From Parvularculaceae bacterium (GTDB lineage: Bacteria; Pseudomonadota; Alphaproteobacteria; Caulobacterales; Parvularculaceae): 11,162 bases of DNA. Below are positions 1 to 6,786 of the stretch, in pieces. The DNA is taken from contig SHAI01000065.1 of NCBI GenBank assembly GCA_004213235.1, positions 1 to 11,162 on the forward strand. The letters run 5' to 3'. Every line of letters starts with the position of its first letter. Within the stretch, counting starts at the first letter, position 1. Below the pieces are notes generated by a model. The model saw only the letters and a program-made list of their open reading frames with translations. It made no database searches and was not told the DNA's origin. The translations under genes and the position numbers were made by a program.

Positions 1-1
1 A

Positions 2-913
2 CACGTAACCCATAATGAGGCGGTTCGAATGCTCGATGCCCTGGTGCACGCAAGCGTTGAGACAATGAATGCCGACACACCGCCGCCCGGCCCGGCCCCG
101 GGCACCCGCGTGATCATAGGGACCTCTCCAAACGGCATATTTTCTGGGAAAACAGGCCAACTCGCCGCTTTTCAGGACGCGGCCTGGGCATTCTATACAC
201 CACAAATCGGTTGGGTCGTCTGGGCACAGGATGCCGCCGCACTCTATGTTTTTGATGGTACCGGTTGGACGACTACCGGGGGTAATACGGGCGGGCCGCC
301 GGCCACATTAGGCGTTAATGCCACAGCGGACGCTATTAACCGTTTAACCGTCGCATCACAGGCGAGCCTCTTCAATCACGAGGGTGCCGGTCATCGGCTA
401 AAGGTCAACAAGGCCGACGAAACAGATACGGCGAGTGTCCTTTTTCAGAACAATTTTTCAGGGCGCGCCGAACTCGGCCTTACAGGTAGTGATGCCTTCC
501 AGCTCCGGACAAGCGCGGATGGTTCTAACTGGACGACACAATTATCAATTTCCCCTGATCATAAGCGCCTTGAGGCACCAGGCTTTATAACAGGCCAATT
601 CGAAGTGTCGCCTAATGAAGTGGCGACGATCATACCACCACGGCCGTCAGGATTCTTATTTATCGTACACGGCGGGGACCACAATTATCCGCAGATTCTC
701 CATTCGGGGATTTTTCTCTTCGACGTGGGTCCTTCGAGGATGCTCCGCAGCGTCTATCTGGGCGACCAAATGCGCAATAAAGGCACAGCTTTACTTACCG
801 GCACGGCGGGCCCATCGGGCGGCACCAATGTCGCCGTCCAGGACGGCGAAATTCAGGTCGAATTGCGGGCCTTCTCCCATCGTCAACCCTATACTTATGC
901 TTTTGTAAGTTGA
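2..913 (+). CDS. DUF2793 phage-tail-like protein, 5' end outside window
   Basis: The frame is open from base 2 to the TGA at 911-913, giving 303 visible codons. The first visible residues, HVTHNEAVRMLDALVHASV, match the conserved N-terminal core of DUF2793 proteins (usually preceded by a segment like PAQAQK), so the true start is a short way upstream of the window and the ATG at 29 is internal. The middle has the family's aromatic-rich pattern (WAFYTPQIGWVVWAQD, then LYVFDGTGW). The segment NRLTVASQASLFNHEGAGH, followed by a GRAELGL stretch, is also typical. DUF2793 proteins occur in prophages, gene transfer agents and as orphan chromosomal genes, and are thought to be tail or fibre related; no enzymatic role is known. 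The last ~120 residues are less conserved and may be a variable tip domain. No other phage gene is visible. Family assignment is confident, function is not. Confidence 0.88.
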   Translation, partial: HVTHNEAVRMLDALVHASVETMNADTPPPGPAPGTRVIIGTSPNGIFSGKTGQLAAFQDAAWAFYTPQIGWVVWAQDAAALYVFDGTGWTTTGGNTGGPPATLGVNATADAINRLTVASQASLFNHEGAGHRLKVNKADETDTASVLFQNNFSGRAELGLTGSDAFQLRTSADGSNWTTQLSISPDHKRLEAPGFITGQFEVSPNEVATIIPPRPSGFLFIVHGGDHNYPQILHSGIFLFDVGPSRMLRSVYLGDQMRNKGTALLTGTAGPSGGTNVAVQDGEIQVELRAFSHRQPYTYAFVS

Positions 914-914
914 G

Positions 915-943
915 AAAACCGGGTGCCAGCCTCTGGTCGGTTT
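915..943 (+). terminator. hairpin just after the DUF2793 stop codon, possible terminator
   Basis: Two nested inverted repeats begin two bases after the TGA. The outer arms are AAACCG (916-921) and CGGTTT (938-943); the inner arms are CCAG (926-929) and CTGG (933-936) around a CCT loop. The halves are separated by an uneven internal bulge (4 against 1 bases). Position and the A-rich left/T-rich right flanks fit a Rho-independent terminator for the DUF2793 gene, but the T tract is only three bases followed by AA, so it would be weak. Confidence 0.4.
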
Positions 944-1291
944 AATCAGGGTCAGTCGGGGTACTCAGGCGTTTTATTGAAAGCAGGTGCAACTTTTGGC
1001 AACCTCCGAAATAAGCGGCATATGAGAACAAAAACCATTGCAGCGTCATCAACATCGAACCCGGTCGTGGTCAATGAAGAAAGCGCCATTCATCACGATC
1101 GCGGTGCCCCTCGCCTGCCGGCTTTGGTGCCGCTCAGTATTGGGCACAGGCCACCTGAATCTGACGTGAGAGAAACTCGCAAATCTCGAAAACGCTTGGT
1201 CCACGCACCATCTTCGGGTGGGTACTGATCTACTGGTCAGAACGGCGCTGAGCGATGCTTTTCGTCATCTCAACAACAGCCACCGCCTTTT
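944..1291. other. intergenic stretch with no convincing gene
   Basis: This stretch separates the 3' ends of two convergent genes (DUF2793 and hpnG). A GTG-started open frame spans 923-1228 on the + strand, but its product is low-complexity, has no recognisable motif, and begins inside the terminator-like hairpin, so it is not called. A 6-bp hairpin with one G-T pair, CTGATC (1225-1230) and GGTCAG (1235-1240), has no T tract. No tRNA, insertion-sequence end or long repeat was seen. It could hold a degraded gene or a small RNA, but nothing in the sequence shows this. Confidence 0.5.
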
Positions 1292-1999
1292 TTAAGGCTC
1301 CATGTAAGAAGCGATATTCTGCAATAAATCGGGCAACACCGCCCCAAGGGCACCAAGGGCCGCGTCGGAATCCCGGCCAAGCTTTAATAATGCCGGAAAA
1401 TGTTTCGGTGCCCTTGCAGCTTTAAATAGCGTCGATAAAACACGGGTTGACCCATCCGGTGCCACTGCATCCAAGGCGGGCGGCGGCAATGCCCGATCAG
1501 CAGCATCCGCAATTGCTCGTATGGCCATGAAGGTGCAGCCTGCATCTCTTGCTGCCTCAGCTACACCATGGCTCTCCATATCGACCGCGTGTGCACCGGT
1601 TTGTGCAAATAGACGTGCCTTCTCCTCCGGTGACGTTACTATTTCGTCTGATCCCAGAAGAGTTGACCAACGCCCGTGAGCTTCAGCAAATGGGCGCACG
1701 TGAAAAAGTGCGTGATCCAGCGATCCTATTGCCGCGCCGTTTGGCGTTAATATGTTCCGACTGAGTAGCAATGTGCCGGGCGTCAATGATGGGTCAAGCC
1801 CGCCAGACACGCCGACAGAAAGAAGAAATTTGGCATCGTCCTGTGCGAACCCTACAGCAATGTTCCGCGCTGCCGCTGCGCGCGCACCGGACACACCAAT
1901 TCGAACATTTAACCCGGACACGGCTTCACAGGCGCGCCGCACCACAGCCGCTTCTGACTTCAGCCCACAGACAATCCCGATCATGGGGTGCACCGACAT
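1292..1999 (-). CDS. hpnG: HpnG, hopanoid-associated nucleoside phosphorylase
   Basis: A 235-residue protein of the purine nucleoside/MTA phosphorylase superfamily, matching the hopanoid-associated HpnG group. In that pathway it removes adenine from adenosylhopane, the product of HpnH, on the route to ribosylhopane and bacteriohopanetetrol, in the cytosol. Visible family marks are the N-terminal strand IGIVCGLKSEA (7-17), the glycine-rich SVGVSGGLDPSLTPG (61-75), the substrate-binding AVDMESHGVAEAA (138-150, with the conserved Met-Glu), and RAIADAADR (161-169) carrying the usual catalytic Asp near the C-terminus. The start could be the ATG at 1999 or the in-frame ATG at 1984 (MIGIVCG); the second fits family N-termini better, but neither has a strong ribosome binding site. 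It is the last gene of the hpnC-D-E-G run, 130 bases after hpnE. Its expected partner hpnH is not in the window. Confidence 0.9.
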   Translation of the reverse strand: MSVHPMIGIVCGLKSEAAVVRRACEAVSGLNVRIGVSGARAAAARNIAVGFAQDDAKFLLSVGVSGGLDPSLTPGTLLLSRNILTPNGAAIGSLDHALFHVRPFAEAHGRWSTLLGSDEIVTSPEEKARLFAQTGAHAVDMESHGVAEAARDAGCTFMAIRAIADAADRALPPPALDAVAPDGSTRVLSTLFKAARAPKHFPALLKLGRDSDAALGALGAVLPDLLQNIASYMEP

Positions 2000-2074
2000 G
2001 CTAAGGTACTGCGCAACAGTATTTGTTCGTACGCCCCATCTTTATCAACCATTGAGACTAGCGAAAACCATTGC

Positions 2075-2090
2075 CAGCTTGAGAAAGCTG
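2075..2090. repeat. short stem-loop in the hpnE-hpnG spacer
   Basis: CAGCTT (2075-2080) and AAGCTG (2085-2090) form a perfect 6-bp stem with a GAGA loop (TCTC when read as the hpn transcript). There is no adjacent T run on either strand. It lies in the 130-base gap where hpnF is found in many other genomes. It could be a processing or attenuation structure, or chance. Confidence 0.3.
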
Positions 2091-2129
2091 CCCTTAAACG
2101 CACACGAAATGCCGACTGTACAGCGTCAC

Positions 2130-3404
2130 TCATGCCCCAACCGCCAATGCACCGGCTTTATTCCCGGAGCGGATCGAGCCTTCAATCGTTGCGGGAACAC
2201 CGGTATCCGTGTGATCGCCAGCAAGCACGAGGTTCGACCATCGCTGGCGTGGTTTCAACCGTTTTGCAACGCCAGCGGGACTTTGGTCTGGCGTCGCGCG
2301 CCGTTCGCGGATAACCCGCACGGCATCGTAAACGGCATCCGCACCAAGCCCGAGCGCGATCCGTGTTTCTGCCCAAATGCGATCCGCCGCTTCTTTATTG
2401 GGCGTGGTATCAAGACCGATTTTATGGCTTGCCGATGTTGTCAGGCTGACCACATCATCACGCACAAAAGCCCAGTGCCCCTCGCTCGATACCATGCCGA
2501 TAAAGGGGGATTGACCCAATTTATCCCGCGGCGCTGGCTCGGGCAGTCGATAGTGCACATTCAAAATCGACGCATCATCTGCTGGCGGATCTAGTTCCGG
2601 AAGCAATATTTTTAGACGCGATGGCGGGATCGCCAGGACCAGTTGATCTTCTGGTGCCAGATCAACGTCTTCGGTAACGGAACTGAACCCGACAACACGA
2701 TCACCTTCAAAACGCAGTGCATTGATCATTGTGTTAAGTCGCACGACGCTCCCGCGCTGTGCCAACCAGTTTACCGCCGGCTCAATAAAGGCATGACCAA
2801 GCCCGGTACGTGCGGTCAGCGGACGACACGCCTGCCCACCGAGGGCAAATGTTTCCCGAATTACCGACCATAGCATTTGTGCCGAACCGGCATCAGTTGA
2901 CGTGTTCAAGACCGCAAGGGTCAGCGGCTCCCAAAATGTCTTATACAAAGGGTTTTCGCGATCAACGACATCATCAATCGTTTCATGCGCCCCGGCAAAA
3001 ACAATTTTGATGGCTTTGAGATAATCAACCATGCGCGTGTTTGGTACGCGCCGTTTTTCGTCAAGCACCCAAAACGGAACAAGACCTTCATTGATCCGCA
3101 CAGCCCAGCGTGCACCGGTTTCAACATCGACAAAGGGGTATTCCGCCTGATCTGGGCCGACAAGAACACTGGAACTGTCAACATCAATCCGGTCAAGAAA
3201 TCCGAGGGCAGATTTATTCCCTGACATGATCAGGTGATTGCCATTATCGATCTCACGATCAAGGGTGCGGTCATGAAACGTGCGACACCGCCCCCCGGCA
3301 TGGCCTGCGCCCTCATATACCCGTACCGACCAACCGCGTTCAACGCCAGTTACCGCCGCAGCAAGGCCTGCAAGTCCCGCACCGATGACATGTAATGTCG
3401 GCAT
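2130..3404 (-). CDS. hpnE: HpnE, hydroxysqualene dehydroxylase (FAD amine-oxidase family)
   Basis: A 424-residue flavoprotein that in the HpnC/D/E route reduces hydroxysqualene to squalene, the last step of this three-enzyme alternative to eukaryotic squalene synthase. The N-terminus is a Rossmann FAD site: HVIGAGLAGLAAA (5-17) with GxGxxG, an acidic residue ending the second strand (E31), then GGRC (37-40). DNGNHLIMSGN (53-63) corresponds to the family's conserved DNGxH segment. The C-terminal VLAGDHTDTGVPATIEGSI region, followed by RSGNKAG, is the second flavin-binding motif of the amine oxidase/desaturase fold. Length is normal for HpnE. The ATG at 3402-3404 has a GAG five bases upstream (GAGCTGATATG). 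It follows hpnD by 114 bases on the same strand, an unusually long gap compared with the overlapping hpnC-hpnD pair. It ends in TGA at 2130-2132. Confidence 0.93.
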   Translation of the reverse strand: MPTLHVIGAGLAGLAAAVTGVERGWSVRVYEGAGHAGGRCRTFHDRTLDREIDNGNHLIMSGNKSALGFLDRIDVDSSSVLVGPDQAEYPFVDVETGARWAVRINEGLVPFWVLDEKRRVPNTRMVDYLKAIKIVFAGAHETIDDVVDRENPLYKTFWEPLTLAVLNTSTDAGSAQMLWSVIRETFALGGQACRPLTARTGLGHAFIEPAVNWLAQRGSVVRLNTMINALRFEGDRVVGFSSVTEDVDLAPEDQLVLAIPPSRLKILLPELDPPADDASILNVHYRLPEPAPRDKLGQSPFIGMVSSEGHWAFVRDDVVSLTTSASHKIGLDTTPNKEAADRIWAETRIALGLGADAVYDAVRVIRERRATPDQSPAGVAKRLKPRQRWSNLVLAGDHTDTGVPATIEGSIRSGNKAGALAVGA

Positions 3405-3518
3405 ATCAGCTCAAAACATCAATTAAGCGGCAACCACCAAGATCGCAGCGCGTGGGCTTAGCAATGGAACGTTCCCTATCGGGCGTAATAGGATTAAAAA
3501 ACATAATTTGTACCCGCA
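3405..3518 (-). promoter_or_regulatory. hpnD-hpnE spacer with palindromes
   Basis: The 114-base gap between the hpnD stop and hpnE start holds a perfect 10-bp palindrome GGAACGTTCC (3466-3475). It is directly joined to an inverted repeat CCTAT (3475-3479) / ATAGG (3488-3492) with an 8-base spacer. An AT-rich run of six T on the transcript strand lies at about 3495-3501. The arrangement could be an operator, an internal promoter region or an RNA structure that separates hpnD from hpnE expression. No convincing -35/-10 pair was found, so the role is open. Confidence 0.3.
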
Positions 3519-4436
3519 TTACGTGTCCATTGATTGGGACGGTTTCAGATCGGGCGCAAAATACCAACGCGCCGCAATCAGCATTTTTTCCGTGCGGGAC
3601 ATATTAAGCGGCAACCCGATTTTATCCCAGCCACGCGCTTTAAGCTTGCGCAGGTAAGCCTCATAGGCCCCCATCATCAAAAGAGCTGGCCTGACCGTGC
3701 GCCAGTCAAGTTCGCGCAAAGCCATGCGCGCCTCAGCAAACTTGTCTTCTGCCACCCGCCCCAAGGCCGCGGCTACCTGCGAGAGTGCTGGCCGTACGCC
3801 AGGTGCCATTACCGCTGACGGTTCGATCGGTGCGCCATGCTCTTCCAAAAGATCGCGTGGCAAATAAAGGCGGCCGATCTCCGCATCCTCGCCAACATCG
3901 CGCAAAATATTGGTCAACTGCAATGCATCACCAAGGGCAAGTGCAAAGCGGTCAGACACAGCGCCCGCCGGTGCACCAAAGCATGGCATGGATAATAACC
4001 CAACCGCGCCGGCAACCCGCCGGGTGTAGGCATAGAGATCTTCAAACGTCGGGGCGACAACTGGCCCCCGCGCATCCATCTCCATGCCTTCTATCATCAT
4101 GATAAACTCTGATTCCGGCAGATTATACCGCTGCACCGGCGCAACCAGCGCCAAGCCAAAAGGTGTTTTCGGTGCACCGGCATAAACCCTTGCGATTTCC
4201 TCGCGCCACGCCGCCAGCCGGTCAAGGCGCTCTTCTTGAGATAACCCATCATCATCAGCGATATCATCAACGTCGCGGCAAAAGGCGTAAACTGCATGCA
4301 TCGCTTCACGCCGCGGTCGCGGTAAAATTGCCATCCCCGCGCCAAAAGACGTCCCTGACTGCTTGACGGCCTCGCTAGCGTGAGCGCGCGCCGCTGCCTC
4401 GTCTGTTATCGCGTGATCTGCCATCGTCACCGTCAT
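3519..4436 (-). CDS. hpnD: HpnD, presqualene diphosphate synthase
   Basis: A 305-residue head-to-head prenyltransferase of the squalene/phytoene synthase family. HpnD condenses two farnesyl diphosphate molecules to presqualene diphosphate. The first Asp-rich metal site is DVDDIADD (55-62); the second is in QLTNILRDVGEDAEIGRLYL (173-192), with the family's NxLRDxxED pattern. TRRVAGAVGLL (138-148) fits the conserved segment between them. The length is right for HpnD, slightly longer at the N-terminus. The first ATG (4434-4436) overlaps the hpnC stop codon as ATGA, a sign of translational coupling; an in-frame ATG twelve bases later (MADHAIT) is the alternative start. It is followed by hpnE after a 114-base gap. 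Confidence 0.94.
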   Translation of the reverse strand: MTVTMADHAITDEAAARAHASEAVKQSGTSFGAGMAILPRPRREAMHAVYAFCRDVDDIADDDGLSQEERLDRLAAWREEIARVYAGAPKTPFGLALVAPVQRYNLPESEFIMMIEGMEMDARGPVVAPTFEDLYAYTRRVAGAVGLLSMPCFGAPAGAVSDRFALALGDALQLTNILRDVGEDAEIGRLYLPRDLLEEHGAPIEPSAVMAPGVRPALSQVAAALGRVAEDKFAEARMALRELDWRTVRPALLMMGAYEAYLRKLKARGWDKIGLPLNMSRTEKMLIAARWYFAPDLKPSQSMDT

Positions 4437-5326
4437 CTGCGCTGCGTCCCGGCACTAAAGAACCCGGTGATCGACCCACCCATCCCCGCACGGATAAAAT
4501 CAAACTTCGTGAGCGAGACACGCCTTGCCAGCGGATCGCCCCTGCGCAGGATCTCGATCAATCGCCCGGCCAGGCGGACAATCACAGCGCTCTCCATCGC
4601 AAGGCGCCTGCTCTTTAAGACGCCGGGCAGTTTGCGCGCATCCGCCATGAGCGCCTGACTTTCGTCAAGCATCCGATCCATCACCCGACGCAGCGCCGGG
4701 CTCGACACTGCCTGATCCAGATCTTCAATAGCGCCGCCCTCTTCGGCAAGCCATGGCTCGATCACATAAACGCGGTCCAGCTCCCGGCGATCATCACCGC
4801 AATCCTGCAAATGGTTTGTCACCTGCAAAACAGTGCACAAGGCATCCGAATACGGATAATAGTCCGGATCTTCGCCATGCAGATCGAGTAAAAACCGCCC
4901 AACGGGATTGGCGGACTTCTGGCAATAACCGATCAGCTCGTCCCAATCCTGATACCGCTTCTTACGACAGTCCTGGACAAAGGCCGCAACAAGATCCGAG
5001 CCATGGACCGTTGAGATGCCATTTGCGGCAAGGCTCTCGCGCAAAGCATGCGCTTTGGCATATTCAGGGCCATACCCCGGCGCGCCGCGCAAAGCAGCGT
5101 CCATGGCGTGGAGCCGTTTGATTTTTTCCTCGTCGGCGAGTTCCTGATCGTCGGCGATATCGTCGATTGCCCGGGCAAAGGCGTAATACGCAACCACATG
5201 GGGCCGCAGCTTCGCGTCAATCAGAAAAGATCCCACCGGAAAATTCTCGTCTTTAGCGCCTTTACCCGACGGCTTTTCAACCGTCAGGAGATTGTCTATT
5301 GCGGAAAGTTCAGGTTTTGCAGTCAT
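4433..5326 (-). CDS. hpnC: HpnC, hydroxysqualene synthase
   Basis: A head-to-head prenyl synthase paralogue of HpnD that converts presqualene diphosphate to hydroxysqualene. From the ATG at 5326 it has 297 residues. Metal-binding motifs are FARAIDDIADDQ (50-61) and TNHLQDCGDDRREL (170-183), the second having the NxxxDxxxDRR form. YCQKSANPVGR (134-144) is a segment characteristic of HpnC rather than HpnD. An in-frame GTG at 5353 would add nine residues, but the ATG is preferred because it has a GAG just upstream (GGTTGAGACCATG) and the extra residues look unlike the family. It is the first gene of the run hpnC-hpnD-hpnE-hpnG, overlaps hpnD by four bases, and is transcribed divergently from hpnB, so its promoter should lie in 5327-5567. 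Confidence 0.93.
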   Translation of the reverse strand: MTAKPELSAIDNLLTVEKPSGKGAKDENFPVGSFLIDAKLRPHVVAYYAFARAIDDIADDQELADEEKIKRLHAMDAALRGAPGYGPEYAKAHALRESLAANGISTVHGSDLVAAFVQDCRKKRYQDWDELIGYCQKSANPVGRFLLDLHGEDPDYYPYSDALCTVLQVTNHLQDCGDDRRELDRVYVIEPWLAEEGGAIEDLDQAVSSPALRRVMDRMLDESQALMADARKLPGVLKSRRLAMESAVIVRLAGRLIEILRRGDPLARRVSLTKFDFIRAGMGGSITGFFSAGTQRR

Positions 5327-5567
5327 GGTCTCAACCGGCACGCCAATTCGCACAGCACGCCGTCATTTCTGAGGCTTAAGGCCCACAGGTTTTTCAGCAC
5401 AAACAAACCACCCACCACTGCTTGGCGATCTTTTGGTGAGGTGACATTTTCTTAATTGAGATACGGGTTTAGGTGTTTTTCTCCGCCCCGGCAAGGTAGA
5501 GCAAAAGCACAATAGGGCAAACAAATACCGGCAGGCAAAGCCCCCCAATCGGAGGACCTCACCGCTC
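5327..5567. promoter_or_regulatory. divergent hpnC / hpnB intergenic region
   Basis: The two hpn units diverge here, so promoters for both are expected. No -35/-10 pair close to the sigma-70 consensus stands out on either strand, and none is called. On the + strand a strong Shine-Dalgarno GGAGG at 5551-5555 sits 12 bases before the hpnB ATG, a slightly long spacing. The middle of the region (about 5440-5480) is AT-rich and is the likeliest place for promoter elements. Confidence 0.5.
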
Positions 5568-6737
5568 ATGGACACGTTACTTGTAATTGCCCTCACCTCC
5601 CTGGCGGCCTGGTGTGTTCTGCTATTCGGGCGGAATGGGTTCTGGCGGGCGGATCAGCGCCCCGGCACGCCAAGCCCGCTGCCCCATTGGCCGACCGTCG
5701 CGATCATTATCCCGGCACGAAATGAAAAAGATTCAATCGGGGATGTCGTCCACGCCCATCTTAAAACCCACTATTGCGGTGCGCGGCGTCTTTACGTCGT
5801 GGACGATGGGTCAGAAGACGACACGGCCGCGATTGCCCGCCGCGCGATGGCAAGGGCCGATTTTCCGGCGACCGTATTGGATGCGCCGCCACTGGAAGCT
5901 GGCTGGTCCGGCAAACTCGCCGCCATCGCCGCCGGCATCGCGCAGGCAGAATCAGACGAAGCGCCAGATTACTTTCTGCTTACTGATGCCGATATTCTCC
6001 ATTCTCCAGGCACGCTCTCCACACTCGTCAGCCAGGCCGTCACAGGGCAATTATCGCTTGTCTCCCTGATGGCCCGGCTCGACGCGCGCGGGTTCTGGGG
6101 CGAACTGCTTATCCCCGCATTCGTCTACTTCTTTCAGAAACTTTACCCCTTTCCGGGAGTTAACAATCCAAAGTCGCCAATTGCAGCAGCGGCAGGCGGC
6201 TGCATGCTGGTCGAGGCAAAAGCACTCAAGGAAGCAGGCGGCATTGGCGAGATCAGATCAGCACTGATTGATGACTGCGCCTTGGCCGCGCTCCTTAAAA
6301 CACGTCGCCGTCGCCGCCGCATCTGGCTGGGCCTTGCACAAACGCAAGTAGTCAGTCTACGGGACAATCGTTCACTCAGCTCTATCTGGGATATGGTGGC
6401 CCGCACCGCCTATGCTGAACTTGAGTTCTCGCCGGTTAAATTGATTGGTGCCGTTACAGGCATGTTGCTGGTTTACATTACCCCGATCGCGACGGCCCTT
6501 ATTGGCCTCATGGAAGGGCATGGCCTGCTGACAATCATCAGCCTTGCGACTTTAGGCGGCATGTTCATCAGCTATGGGCCGACACTTCGGCTATATGAGC
6601 AAAGCACAAAACGGGCGATTGCCCTGCCCCTGGTTGCAATCTTTTATACCTTGATGACGATCTCCAGCGCCTGGCGGCACTGGCACGGCAAAGGGGGCCA
6701 ATGGAAAGGGCGCACCTACCCTGGCGGCATTTATTAG
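5568..6737 (+). CDS. hpnB: HpnB, hopanoid-associated glycosyltransferase (GT2, membrane)
   Basis: A 389-residue family-2 glycosyltransferase. After an N-terminal membrane segment (about 3-21) come the GT2 landmarks: VAIIIPARNE (44-53), VVDDGSEDDT (77-86) for nucleotide binding, LLTDADI (137-143) with the DxD-like metal site, and ALIDDCAL (232-239) in the place of the catalytic acidic pair. Three further hydrophobic stretches lie near 293-317, 320-340 and 350-370, so the enzyme is probably anchored in the inner membrane with a cytosolic active site. WKGRTYP at the C-terminus matches the conserved tail of HpnB proteins. HpnB is regularly clustered with squalene/hopanoid genes and is presumed to act on a hopanoid or lipid carrier, but its substrate is unproven. 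An odd local feature is six consecutive arginines (246-251). The ATG is supported by GGAGG at 5551-5555. It is divergent from hpnC and convergent with hpnA. Confidence 0.92.
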   Translation: MDTLLVIALTSLAAWCVLLFGRNGFWRADQRPGTPSPLPHWPTVAIIIPARNEKDSIGDVVHAHLKTHYCGARRLYVVDDGSEDDTAAIARRAMARADFPATVLDAPPLEAGWSGKLAAIAAGIAQAESDEAPDYFLLTDADILHSPGTLSTLVSQAVTGQLSLVSLMARLDARGFWGELLIPAFVYFFQKLYPFPGVNNPKSPIAAAAGGCMLVEAKALKEAGGIGEIRSALIDDCALAALLKTRRRRRRIWLGLAQTQVVSLRDNRSLSSIWDMVARTAYAELEFSPVKLIGAVTGMLLVYITPIATALIGLMEGHGLLTIISLATLGGMFISYGPTLRLYEQSTKRAIALPLVAIFYTLMTISSAWRHWHGKGGQWKGRTYPGGIY

Positions 6738-6739
6738 TT

Positions 6740-6786
6740 AGGCCCCGTTCACCAGATAGGGCCTGCTATATACGCCCAGTTTTTTT
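6740..6786. terminator. possible terminator between convergent hpnB and hpnA
   Basis: AGGCCC (6740-6745) and GGGCCT (6759-6764) form a 6-bp stem with a 13-base loop, in the 28-base gap between the hpnB and hpnA stop codons. A run of seven T (6780-6786) follows on the + strand; an alternative 4-bp stem GGGC (6759-6762)/GCCC (6774-6777) lies directly before it. The stems are small and the T run falls inside the end of hpnA. This is a plausible but weak terminator for hpnB. Confidence 0.35.

Noticed and set aside
923..1228. 101-codon GTG-started open frame after DUF2793
   Set aside because: No recognisable domain, no ribosome binding site, low-complexity composition, and its start lies within the terminator-like hairpin.
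1225..1240. CTGATC/GGTCAG hairpin as a terminator for hpnG
   Set aside because: There is no T run on the hpnG transcript strand, the stem has a G-T pair, and it lies about 50 bases beyond the stop codon.
1752..2594. 280-codon open frame on the + strand across the hpnG/hpnE junction
   Set aside because: It is antisense to two clearly recognised genes, its product has no family motif and is rich in Arg, Cys and Pro as expected from reverse reading of GC-rich coding DNA.
5354..5550. Candidate sigma-70 promoters such as TTGCCG-17-TAAACC on the - strand
   Set aside because: Matches to the -10 consensus are only about three of six, no better than chance in an AT-rich region.
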